A stretch of DNA of 9,228 bases from Oscillibacter sp. GTDB lineage: Bacteria > Bacillota > Clostridia > Oscillospirales > Oscillospiraceae. The stretch covers positions 1-9,228 of the forward strand of contig JAKSQE010000047.1 of assembly GCA_024404295.1 (NCBI GenBank), in the 5' to 3' direction. A program made the translations under genes and the position numbers. This document shows, in pieces, positions 1 through 6,046 of the stretch. The notes under the pieces were generated by a model, which made no database searches, had not been told where the DNA came from, and worked only from the letters and a program-made list of their open reading frames with translations. The first letter of the stretch is position 1. Each line of letters begins with the position of its first letter.

Positions 1-1227
1 CACCATGCCGATGCCATCGCTGCCCGTCTGGAGCAGATTGACATCTTTAACGACATTAAGACCATGGACTTTGACGAAGGTGTCAAGGCCGGTCTGATTG
101 AAATCATTGGCGAAGAAACGGACAAGCTGTTCATGGACAATGTTCTGGCGCAGATCCATGACAAGGCTTCTGTGGAAAAGGTTGCTGACACCTTCAAGCT
201 GGTTTACACCCCCTTCCACGGCTGCGGCTATAAGCTGGTGCCCCAGGCTCTGAAGGCTTTGGGCATCAAGCACCTGCTGTGTGAGCCTAAGCAGATGGTG
301 ATTGACGGAGACTTCCCCACCGTGGTTTCCCCCAACCCCGAAAATCCCGAGGGCTTCTACCTGGCCATCGACCTGGCAAAGGCCAATGACATTGACTTCA
401 TTCTGGGCACCGACCCCGACAGCGATCGTGTGGGCATTATGATCCGGGATAAGGCTGGCGAATTCCAGCCCGTTACCGGCAATCAGACCGGTGTTCTGAT
501 GTTGGATTACCTGATCAACGCTATGAAGCGCGAGGGTACCCTCCCCGAAAAAGCTACTGCCCTGAAGAGCATAGTCTCCACCGAGATGTATCGAAAAGTG
601 GCTGAGGTCAACGGTCTGCAGTGCTTTGACACGTTCACCGGTTTCAAGTTCCTGGCAGAAAAGAAGGATCAGCTGGAGAACTCCGGCGAGGGCAAAGTCA
701 TCATCGCCTTTGAGGAATCCTATGGTTACATGATCGGCGACTTTGTCCGTGATAAGGATGCTGTTACCGCCTCTATGCTTTTGACTGAAATGGCAGCCTG
801 GTATGCAACGCAGGGCAAGACTCTGTTTGACGCTTTGGCTGAACTGTATGAAAAGTACGGCTACTTTGCCGAGAAGACCTTTAACCTGGTCATGCCCGGT
901 CTGGACGGTCTGCGCGACATGGCTAACCTGATGAAGGGTCTGCGTGAGAATGTTCCTACCGAGATCTCCGGTGTGGAAGTCAAGCAATTCAAGGATTATC
1001 AGGACGGCAGTGTGATCGACATGGCAACCGGCGTCAAGACCACTATGGAACTGTCCAACTCCAACGTTGTTCGCTTTGAGATGGCTGACGGCACTTCCCT
1101 CATCGTCCGTCCCTCCGGCACCGAACCCACGGTTAAGGTCTACGTCCTGACCCAGGGCAAGGATGCAGCGGATGCTCAGGCAAACGTTGCAAAGTACGGC
1201 GCATGGGTCGATTCTCTGAAAAAGTAA
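1..1227 (+). CDS. pgcA: Alpha-phosphoglucomutase / phosphomannomutase, 5' truncated by window edge
   Basis: This is the C-terminal 408 residues of a phosphohexomutase, which interconverts glucose-1-phosphate and glucose-6-phosphate (or the mannose equivalents) in the cytosol. The frame is open from base 1, so the ATG at 64 is internal and not the start. Family members are about 550-580 residues, so roughly the first 150-170, including the phosphoserine loop, lie outside the window. Visible motifs are the metal-binding loop GTDPDSDR at fragment residues 136-143, the sugar-specificity loop FEESYGY at 237-243 and the phosphate-binding loop RPSGTEP at 370-376. The FEESYGY form is typical of Firmicutes alpha-PGM rather than GlmM. 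The gene ends in TAA and is followed by a hairpin terminator, so it is probably a separate unit from the transketolase genes. The family is certain; glucose versus mannose preference is inferred. Confidence 0.95.
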   Translation, partial: HHADAIAARLEQIDIFNDIKTMDFDEGVKAGLIEIIGEETDKLFMDNVLAQIHDKASVEKVADTFKLVYTPFHGCGYKLVPQALKALGIKHLLCEPKQMVIDGDFPTVVSPNPENPEGFYLAIDLAKANDIDFILGTDPDSDRVGIMIRDKAGEFQPVTGNQTGVLMLDYLINAMKREGTLPEKATALKSIVSTEMYRKVAEVNGLQCFDTFTGFKFLAEKKDQLENSGEGKVIIAFEESYGYMIGDFVRDKDAVTASMLLTEMAAWYATQGKTLFDALAELYEKYGYFAEKTFNLVMPGLDGLRDMANLMKGLRENVPTEISGVEVKQFKDYQDGSVIDMATGVKTTMELSNSNVVRFEMADGTSLIVRPSGTEPTVKVYVLTQGKDAADAQANVAKYGAWVDSLKK

Positions 1228-1243
1228 TTCTATTTTCACTTGT

Positions 1244-1276
1244 AAAGATCTCCAGTCATTTTGACTGGAGATCTTT
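1244..1276 (+). terminator. Hairpin terminator after phosphoglucomutase
   Basis: A perfect 15-bp inverted repeat (1244-1258 with 1262-1276) closes on a TTT loop, 16 bases after the stop codon. The downstream tract is only moderately T-rich (CGTATTT), so termination may be imperfect, but position and stem length fit an intrinsic terminator separating pgcA from the transketolase promoter. Confidence 0.75.
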
Positions 1277-1309
1277 CGTATTTCTGGTCGAAAAAAAATA
1301 AATTCATGC

Positions 1310-1338
1310 TATACAATCGAGATTTTTTTCCGTATAAT
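1310..1338 (+). promoter_or_regulatory. Probable sigma-70-type promoter for the transketolase operon
   Basis: A consensus -10 box TATAAT lies at 1333-1338. A partial -35 box TATACA (four of six matches to TTGACA) lies at 1310-1315, with a 17-bp spacer. Upstream is an A-rich run at 1291-1300 that could act as an UP-like element. The implied transcript starts near 1345, giving a leader of about 37 bases before the proposed TTG start. Confidence 0.65.
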
Positions 1339-1366
1339 TGAATGCGCATAGAATGTAAATCCGATT

Positions 1367-1372
1367 AGGAGG
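1367..1372 (+). promoter_or_regulatory. Ribosome binding site that selects the TTG start of transketolase N
   Basis: AGGAGG lies directly against an ATG at 1373, leaving no spacer, which makes that ATG unusable by normal rules. The in-frame TTG at 1382 lies 9 bases from the site, a normal distance. This supports a TTG start, with a protein three residues shorter than one starting at the ATG. Confidence 0.7.
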
Positions 1373-1381
1373 ATGTTAATT

Positions 1382-2215
1382 TTGGAAAACGCAAAAAGAA
1401 AAGAACTCTCCAATCTGGCAACGCAGGCCAGAATGTTGGCACTGGATGCCATCTATACCGCAAAATCCGGTCATCCCGGCGGCTCTCTGTCCATCGTGGA
1501 TGTTTTGACCCTGCTGTACAACGGTGTCATGAACATTGATCCCGCCAACAGCAAAGACCCCGACCGTGACCGCCTGGTGCTGTCCAAGGGGCATGGTGCT
1601 CCCGCCCTGTACGCTGTGTTGGCACAGCGGGGCTACTTTCCTGTGGAGGATCTGAAGCACCTGCGAAACGTCAATTATCACCTGTCCGGCCACGTGGAGA
1701 TGAACCATGTGAATGGAATTGATATGTCTGCCGGCTCTTTGGGTCAGGGAATTTCTGCCGCCGTGGGTATGGCTCTTGCCGGCAAGTTGGACCACAAGAA
1801 CTACCGTGTCTATGCCATCATGGGTGATGGTGAGATCACCGAGGGTCAAATTTGGGAGGCCGCTCTGGTCGCCGCTCATTACAAGCTGGACAACTTCTGC
1901 GGCATGGTAGACGTGAACGGACTGCAAATCGACGGTCCCACCGAGAAGGTCATGAATACCGCTCCTCTGGACGAGAAATTCCGTGCATTCGGCTGGCACG
2001 CCATCAACGTTGACGGCCACGATCTGGACGCTCTGGAAAAAGCCTTCGCCGAGGCTGCTGCCACCAAGGACAAGCCTACTATGTTGCTATTGCAGACCGT
2101 GAAGGGCAAGGGTGTCAGCTTCATGGAAAACCAGGTGGGCTGGCACGGTAAGGCCCCCAATGCAGATGAATATCAGCAGGCTATGGCTGAGCTGAAAAGT
2201 CAGATGGAGGTGTAA
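1382..2215 (+). CDS. tkt: Transketolase, N-terminal (thiamine diphosphate-binding) subunit
   Basis: This is the first half of a split transketolase, the cytosolic enzyme that moves two-carbon ketol units between sugar phosphates in the non-oxidative pentose phosphate pathway. From the TTG start it has 277 residues. Motifs in order are GHPGG (about residues 30-34, with the cofactor-contacting His), SKGHG (about 68-72), GSLGQG (about 118-123) and the thiamine diphosphate/metal motif that opens with GDGE (about 148-151) and closes with VNG (about 178-180). It lacks the pyrimidine-binding and C-terminal domains, which are encoded by the next gene. The two stop/start codons are separated by only two bases, and the GGAGG for the next gene lies inside this reading frame (2206-2210), so the subunits are probably translationally coupled and made in equal amounts. 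Split transketolases are known in many Firmicutes and archaea, so this is not a frameshift. A DXP synthase is unlikely given the length and motif set. Confidence 0.95.
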   Translation: MENAKRKELSNLATQARMLALDAIYTAKSGHPGGSLSIVDVLTLLYNGVMNIDPANSKDPDRDRLVLSKGHGAPALYAVLAQRGYFPVEDLKHLRNVNYHLSGHVEMNHVNGIDMSAGSLGQGISAAVGMALAGKLDHKNYRVYAIMGDGEITEGQIWEAALVAAHYKLDNFCGMVDVNGLQIDGPTEKVMNTAPLDEKFRAFGWHAINVDGHDLDALEKAFAEAAATKDKPTMLLLQTVKGKGVSFMENQVGWHGKAPNADEYQQAMAELKSQMEV

Positions 2216-2217
2216 CG

Positions 2218-3168
2218 ATGGCTGAGAAAATTGCAACCAGAGCCGCCTATGGTGATGCTCTAAAGAAGGACGGTAAGGAAAACGAGCGGGTCATCGTTCT
2301 GGACGCCGACCTTTCTGCCGCCACCTATTCGGGTCGTTTTGCAAAGGAAGTGCCCGAACGCTTCATCAACTGCGGTATCGCAGAAGCAAACATGGTCGGT
2401 ATGGCCGCCGGACTGTCCACCACTGGCAAGATACCGTTTATCCACTCCTTTGCTATGTTCTCAACCGGTCGCGTATTCGACCAGATCCGCAACTCCGTGG
2501 CCTATCCCCACTTGAATGTGAAAATCGTAGGCACCCATGCAGGCCTGTCTGTAGGTGAGGACGGCGCAACCCATCAGTGCCTGGAGGATATCGCACTGAT
2601 GCGTGTTCTGCCCGGCATGACCATCGTCAATCCCTGCGACGCTGTGGAGGCCGATGCTGCCGTGAAGGCCGTAATGGACTATGAGGGCCCCTGCTATTTG
2701 CGAATTGGCCGCAACCCTGTGGAGGTGGTCATGGACCAGATCCCCGGCTACCGGTTTGAGCTTGGCAAAGGTGTTCTGGCACGTGATGGCAAAGATGTGG
2801 CCATCTTCGCCACCGGCATTATGGTGCAAGAGTCCCTGAAGGCCGCAGAGTTGCTGGCTGAGGAAGGTATTTCCGCCCGTGTCATCAACATCCACACCAT
2901 TAAGCCCATTGACCGCGACATCATCGAAAAGGCTGCCCGCGAATGCGGCGTCATTGTTACCACAGAAGAACACAACATCATGGCCGGATTTGGCAGTGCG
3001 GTTGCCGAGGTCGTTGCAGAAACTTACCCCGTCCCCGTCATCCGCCACGGTGTCAACGATGAATTCGGCCGCAGCGGAGCTGCTCAGCAGGTGCTGGATG
3101 CCTACGGCATCAATGCTCAGGGTGTCGTAGATGCCGTTCACCGTGCAATGTCTCTGAAAAAGAAATGA
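2218..3168 (+). CDS. tkt: Transketolase, C-terminal (pyrimidine-binding) subunit
   Basis: This is the second half of the split transketolase, 316 residues. It supplies the PYR domain and the C-terminal transketolase domain and should pair with the upstream subunit, placing active sites at the interface. The catalytic cofactor-activating Glu is in GIAEANM (E56). HAGLSVGEDGATHQ (about 107-120) contains the conserved His (H119) of this enzyme group, and the C-terminal domain follows from about residue 190. The ATG has a GGAGG at 2206-2210 with a 7-base spacer, inside the end of the preceding gene. Its stop at 3166-3168 is followed within about ten bases by the first copy of a repeated hairpin. 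The reading frame is complete. The family assignment is secure; substrate range cannot be read from sequence. Confidence 0.95.
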   Translation: MAEKIATRAAYGDALKKDGKENERVIVLDADLSAATYSGRFAKEVPERFINCGIAEANMVGMAAGLSTTGKIPFIHSFAMFSTGRVFDQIRNSVAYPHLNVKIVGTHAGLSVGEDGATHQCLEDIALMRVLPGMTIVNPCDAVEADAAVKAVMDYEGPCYLRIGRNPVEVVMDQIPGYRFELGKGVLARDGKDVAIFATGIMVQESLKAAELLAEEGISARVINIHTIKPIDRDIIEKAARECGVIVTTEEHNIMAGFGSAVAEVVAETYPVPVIRHGVNDEFGRSGAAQQVLDAYGINAQGVVDAVHRAMSLKKK

Positions 3169-3177
3169 TCGTTTGAA

Positions 3178-3212
3178 AAAAAGTGCGCCGAACTTGGTTC
3201 GACGCACTTTCT
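3178..3212. repeat. 35-bp hairpin repeat, copy 1 (also terminator-like)
   Basis: This is identical over 35 bases to 3375-3409. It folds as a 14-bp stem (3180-3193 with 3197-3210), loop TTG, with one C-A mismatch (3188/3202) on the plus strand that becomes a G-U pair in minus-strand RNA. On the minus strand the stem is followed by seven Ts (complement of 3176-3182), a good intrinsic terminator for transcripts arriving from the glucokinase side. On the plus strand it follows the transketolase stop codon but lacks a clean T-run. Confidence 0.85.
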
Positions 3213-3256
3213 CAGCGCATCGAAAAAGTCTTTTCTCCCCGCTGAGCAAGTTTTTT
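3211..3256 (+). terminator. Weak hairpin with T-run, between convergent genes
   Basis: A 7-bp perfect stem CTCAGCG/CGCTGAG (3211-3217 with 3240-3246) encloses a 22-base loop. Four bases later comes a run of six Ts (3251-3256). The loop is long for an intrinsic terminator, so this may be a back-up terminator for the transketolase operon or, read on the other strand, a stem of a small RNA. Confidence 0.35.
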
Positions 3257-3283
3257 AACAACTTTAATAAGTTGTCAAAACTT
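3248..3283. repeat. Interrupted AT-rich inverted repeat
   Basis: AAGTTTT (3248-3254) pairs with AAAACTT (3277-3283). Inside it, ACAACTT (3258-3264) pairs with AAGTTGT (3269-3275) around a TAAT loop. The two stems are separated by 3 bases on one side and 1 on the other. It could be an RNA hairpin or a protein-binding palindrome; nothing here decides which. Confidence 0.55.
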
Positions 3284-3289
3284 ATGATT

Positions 3290-3324
3290 AAAAACGAAAG
3301 GAACCCTTCCTGGGTTCCTCTCGT
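3290..3324 (-). terminator. Minus-strand intrinsic terminator-like hairpin
   Basis: ACGA-A-AGGAACCC (3294-3306) pairs with GGGTTCCT-C-TCGT (3312-3324) around a 5-base loop. The only non-Watson-Crick position (3298/3320) is A-C on the plus strand and G-U on the minus strand. Minus-strand RNA then runs into a T-tract (complement of 3290-3294). It may be a second terminator for the glucokinase transcript or the end of a short RNA. Confidence 0.6.
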
Positions 3325-3374
3325 AGCTCTCTTCCTTCCCGTTATTGCAGTTTTACCTCTTTATAGACAGTCTC

Positions 3375-3414
3375 AAAAAGTGCGCCGAACTTGGTTCGAC
3401 GCACTTTCTTTTTT
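3375..3414. terminator. 35-bp hairpin repeat, copy 2; bidirectional terminator
   Basis: This is the second copy of the 35-bp repeat (3375-3409). The stem 3377-3390/3394-3407 has a TTG loop. On the plus strand it is followed by C and six Ts (3409-3414); on the minus strand by five Ts. It lies a few bases beyond the glucokinase stop codon, so it most likely ends the glucokinase transcript and can also stop plus-strand read-through from transketolase. Confidence 0.8.
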
Positions 3415-3420
3415 GTTCAC

Positions 3421-4374
3421 TTACAGTAAATCCGCTCTGCCGAGTTCCGCAAAAATCTCATGGGCGCCGCCGTACATTCCGGCGTCATTGCCCAGTTTTG
3501 CCAGAACCAAATCAGCTTCTGCCGTTGTGGCAAAGGCATAGCGCTGATAAGCCTCCTTCACCTTATTCAATAGGTAGTCACCCGCTTTGGTCACGCCGCC
3601 GCCTAAAACAAACGCTTCCGGATCGCAGACGCAGGCAACAATTGCCAAACCACGACCCAATGCGTCGGCATACTTCTCGCACAATTCCACTGCCAACGCA
3701 TCGCCTGTCTTTGCCGCATCAAATACGTCTTTTGCGGTCACATCCACTACATTCCGCAGTGCCGAAGGCGCGTCAGTCTGAGCCAGTGCACGCTTGGCAT
3801 GGGTTGCAAGCGCCGTAGCAGAAGCATACTTTTCCAGGCATCCGCGCTTACCGCAACCGCAAACGTCTTCACCAGTCTCATAAATTTTCATGTGTCCCAG
3901 TTCGCCACCTACACCATGAGAGCCAGCCAGCAGTTTCCCGTCCACAACGATTCCGCCGCCAACACCGGTGCCCAGCGTCACAAATACCATGGACTTCACA
4001 CCCATACCGCCGCCGCGCCACAGCTCGCCTAAGGTTGCAGCGTTGGCATCGTTCAGCATTTTTACCGGGCAACCGCAGCGTTGGGACAATTCTTTGCCTA
4101 CGGCACCGCCCCAGCCATTCAGGTTCACACAGGGCAACAGATCACCGTCGGGTGTGATTACTCCGGGCACACCCATACCGATACCGCCAATCACAGCTTC
4201 ATTCTCTACTGCGTCAGCTTTCACGGCCGCAGCAATATCTTCCAAAATCAAGGCTCCGCCATTTTCCGAACGGGTTGGGATCTCCCATTTACGCACCAGG
4301 GTTCCTGCACCGTCAAACGCACCAATCTTCACCGTAGTGCCACCTAAATCTACGCCGTAAACTCTCTCATTCAT
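3421..4374 (-). CDS. glcK: ROK-family glucokinase
   Basis: This is a cytosolic ATP-dependent sugar kinase, most likely glucose to glucose-6-phosphate, feeding glycolysis, the pentose phosphate pathway and the phosphoglucomutase reaction. It has 317 residues, the usual length for ROK glucokinases. The N-terminal ATP phosphate-binding motif is DLGGTT (9-14). The catalytic Asp is in NDAN (108-111, D109), and the second phosphate motif is LGTGVGGG (134-141). GELGH (157-161) supplies the sugar-contacting Glu and first zinc ligand His161, and CGCGKRGCLE (172-181) supplies zinc ligands C172, C174 and C179. There is no N-terminal helix-turn-helix, so it is an enzyme and not a ROK repressor. The ATG at 4374 has GAGAGG 8 bases upstream (complement of 4383-4388). 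It lies 93 bases downstream of the amidohydrolase on the same strand with no strong terminator between, so co-transcription is possible. Mannose, fructose or N-acetylhexosamine kinases are alternatives within ROK, but the motifs fit glucokinase best. Confidence 0.92.
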   Translation of the reverse strand: MNERVYGVDLGGTTVKIGAFDGAGTLVRKWEIPTRSENGGALILEDIAAAVKADAVENEAVIGGIGMGVPGVITPDGDLLPCVNLNGWGGAVGKELSQRCGCPVKMLNDANAATLGELWRGGGMGVKSMVFVTLGTGVGGGIVVDGKLLAGSHGVGGELGHMKIYETGEDVCGCGKRGCLEKYASATALATHAKRALAQTDAPSALRNVVDVTAKDVFDAAKTGDALAVELCEKYADALGRGLAIVACVCDPEAFVLGGGVTKAGDYLLNKVKEAYQRYAFATTAEADLVLAKLGNDAGMYGGAHEIFAELGRADLL

Positions 4375-4452
4375 AGAGATATCCTCTCTTCCTTCGATTC
4401 TTTTCCCATTTTGATATGTTCAAGCTCTGCTGTAATTCTTTTCAGTAAACTG

Positions 4453-4471
4453 TTGACTGTGATTCAGTCAA
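4453..4471. promoter_or_regulatory. 19-bp palindrome between amidohydrolase and glucokinase
   Basis: TTGACTG and CAGTCAA form a perfect 7-bp inverted repeat around a 5-base spacer. It overlaps the amidohydrolase stop codon (4468-4470) and lies about 80 bases upstream of the glucokinase start. The geometry suits a dimeric repressor operator; as RNA it would be a short hairpin without a T-run, so it is a poor terminator. No clear promoter consensus was found between it and the glucokinase gene. Confidence 0.35.
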
Positions 4472-5913
4472 TTCAGGATTGTTGCTACCGCATCCGCAGG
4501 AATGGGACACATATATCCCTCCGCCGTCTGCTGGTCAAACTCGGACTGTGCCTGTTCAATCAAGGCAGGATTCTCTATTAGATCAATCACGCTTGCTGCC
4601 AAGACTCTTCCCGCATGCAGCAATCCCTTATGTCCCAGACTGCTATGACCGCAGGAGACATTTTGCCAACTGTGGCCGGGGCAGCCGTTGGGCCATGTCA
4701 CCACATGGATCTGCGCAGTGGGGCACTCCCAACTGGTATCCCCAACATCTGTGGAGCCGGGATCATATGCCGATCCCTGATAGAGCGGTGCCAGAAAATC
4801 ATTCAGCGCATGATTGCCGTGTGATGCGCGCATCGCCTTCACCTGTGCCGCTGCATCACAGCTGTTTGCGGCAGCAATTCCCGGCAGGCCGTTGCTGCCG
4901 TCATATGTTTTTGCCAGTGCATCGGCAAAGGCGTGTTCTTCATCTGTATAACCCGGAACACCTAACTCCTCAAAGTTTCGGTACAGCACCGTTTCCAGTG
5001 TATGATTTGGAACGACATTCGACAAGCCATCAACAAATATCTTCTTCCATGTCGTTTCTGTCATAAGGGCTGCTCCCTCAGCAATCTGATCCACGCGTTT
5101 TTGCAGTTCGATTGCTTCTGAGATGTGGTTTGCACGGACCATATACAGTACGCTGGCCTTCGCCTGCACCACATTGGGACTGCAACCGCCGGTGTCCGTG
5201 ATCGCATAGTGGATTCGGGCTTTATCAGGCATATGTTCCCGAAGGAATTGAACGCCCAGATTCATCAATTCAACTGCGTCCAGTGCGCTGCGCCCATGAT
5301 CCGGCGAAAAAGCAGCATGAGAAGCAACACCGGTAAATTGGTATAAGTTCTGGATGCAGGCATTGGAGGAGCCTGTGACTACTTCATTGGTATCACTGGG
5401 ATGCCAGGTCAGCGCAGCATCCAGCTTGCGCCAAATGTTTTCTCGGGCCATGAACGCCTTAGATGCAACGCCCTCTTCACCCGGGCAGCCGAACAGGATC
5501 ACCGTTCCGCTCCGACCACTTGTTTCAAGGTAGGCCTTTACTCCGATTGCCGCTGCCACTGAACCCGTACCCAACAGGTTGTGTCCGCAGCCGTGTCCAT
5601 TTCCATCCGGAACCAGCGGTTCTGCGGCAAGACTACTCGCTTTCTGGGATAAACCGGACAGTGCGTCATATTCTGCCAGCAAACCGATGATGGGCCGCCC
5701 ACTGCCATAGGAGGCGGTAAATGCTGTAGCAATATTGCATACACCACGCTCCACGGTAAAACCCAACTGTTCCAATGTGCAGCACATATCTTCCGCTGAT
5801 TTTTCCTCTTGAAGAGATAATTCAGCGTATTCCCAAATACGGTCGCTCAGTCCCACAATCAGATCCGCATTGTCATCAATGGCAGCAATGGCCACCTGTT
5901 TCTCTTTCGTCAT
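4468..5913 (-). CDS. abgB: M20-family amidohydrolase, AbgB-like (p-aminobenzoyl-glutamate hydrolase subunit B type)
   Basis: This is a zinc-dependent amidohydrolase/peptidase of the M20D group, 481 residues, about the length of E. coli AbgB, which with AbgA cleaves p-aminobenzoyl-glutamate, a folate breakdown product. Likely metal ligands and active-site residues are C109 and H111 in GHGCGHN, E146/E147 in GCPGEEG, H171 in WHP and H414 in PGHSWQN. SHAAFSPDHGRSALDA (about 198-213) marks the inserted dimerisation domain, and TDVGDTSW (388-395) is a C-terminal signature seen in AbgB-like proteins. There is no signal peptide, so it is cytosolic. The ATG at 5913 is preceded by AAAGGAGA with a 7-base spacer. 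No AbgA or AbgT homologue is visible nearby; the next gene downstream is glucokinase. The family is secure, but the substrate could be another N-acyl amino acid or aminobenzoyl amide. Confidence 0.85.
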   Translation of the reverse strand: MTKEKQVAIAAIDDNADLIVGLSDRIWEYAELSLQEEKSAEDMCCTLEQLGFTVERGVCNIATAFTASYGSGRPIIGLLAEYDALSGLSQKASSLAAEPLVPDGNGHGCGHNLLGTGSVAAAIGVKAYLETSGRSGTVILFGCPGEEGVASKAFMARENIWRKLDAALTWHPSDTNEVVTGSSNACIQNLYQFTGVASHAAFSPDHGRSALDAVELMNLGVQFLREHMPDKARIHYAITDTGGCSPNVVQAKASVLYMVRANHISEAIELQKRVDQIAEGAALMTETTWKKIFVDGLSNVVPNHTLETVLYRNFEELGVPGYTDEEHAFADALAKTYDGSNGLPGIAAANSCDAAAQVKAMRASHGNHALNDFLAPLYQGSAYDPGSTDVGDTSWECPTAQIHVVTWPNGCPGHSWQNVSCGHSSLGHKGLLHAGRVLAASVIDLIENPALIEQAQSEFDQQTAEGYMCPIPADAVATILN

Positions 5914-5961
5914 AGTACGTTCTCCTTTGAGCGTCGCAAATCACGGTTTGCTTTCCTTTAC

Positions 5962-5988
5962 GTTATCACACAGCCCTAAAAAAAGCAA
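5962..5988 (-). promoter_or_regulatory. Possible promoter for the amidohydrolase gene
   Basis: On the minus strand an extended -10 element, TGT followed by GATAAC (complement of 5962-5967), lies about 50 bases upstream of the start codon. TTGCTT (complement of 5983-5988) is the best -35 candidate, but the spacer is only 15 bases. The region also lies immediately downstream of the radical SAM terminator, where a new promoter is expected. Confidence 0.3.
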
Positions 5989-6003
5989 GGCAGCGTATCA
6001 ATA

Positions 6004-6039
6004 AGAAACCCTGTATGCATTTTTGCATACAGGGTTTTT
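6004..6039 (-). terminator. Strong intrinsic terminator after the radical SAM gene
   Basis: A perfect 14-bp stem AAACCCTGTATGCA/TGCATACAGGGTTT (6006-6019 with 6024-6037) has a TTTT loop, extended by a G-U and an A-T pair. Read on the minus strand it sits 7 bases past the radical SAM stop codon and is followed by TTTCTTATT. It ends the aminotransferase/radical SAM transcript. The plus-strand tail is also T-rich, so it may work both ways. Confidence 0.85.
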
Positions 6040-6046
6040 CCCTTAT

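Noticed and set aside
1376..2020. 214-codon minus-strand open frame opposite transketolase N
   Set aside because: The protein is low in recognisable motifs and mirrors the conserved transketolase codons.
2205..2220. Transketolase halves as a frameshifted single gene
   Set aside because: The second half has its own GGAGG and ATG at ideal spacing, both halves end at natural domain borders, and split transketolases are common in Firmicutes.
2461..3261. 266-codon minus-strand open frame opposite transketolase C
   Set aside because: It is a shadow of a clear transketolase gene and runs through a terminator-like hairpin; no recognisable domain.
3178..3409. CRISPR array from the repeated 35-mers
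   Set aside because: Only two repeats, separated by 162 bp, each a terminator-like hairpin, with no cas genes.
3173..3541. 122-codon plus-strand open frame across the intergenic hairpins
   Set aside because: It translates the repeated hairpin twice and continues antisense into glucokinase; not protein-like.
4375..4450. Promoter for glucokinase in the 93-bp gap
   Set aside because: Candidates such as TTGAAC or TATCAA lack a partner box at proper spacing; transcription from the amidohydrolase promoter is equally possible.
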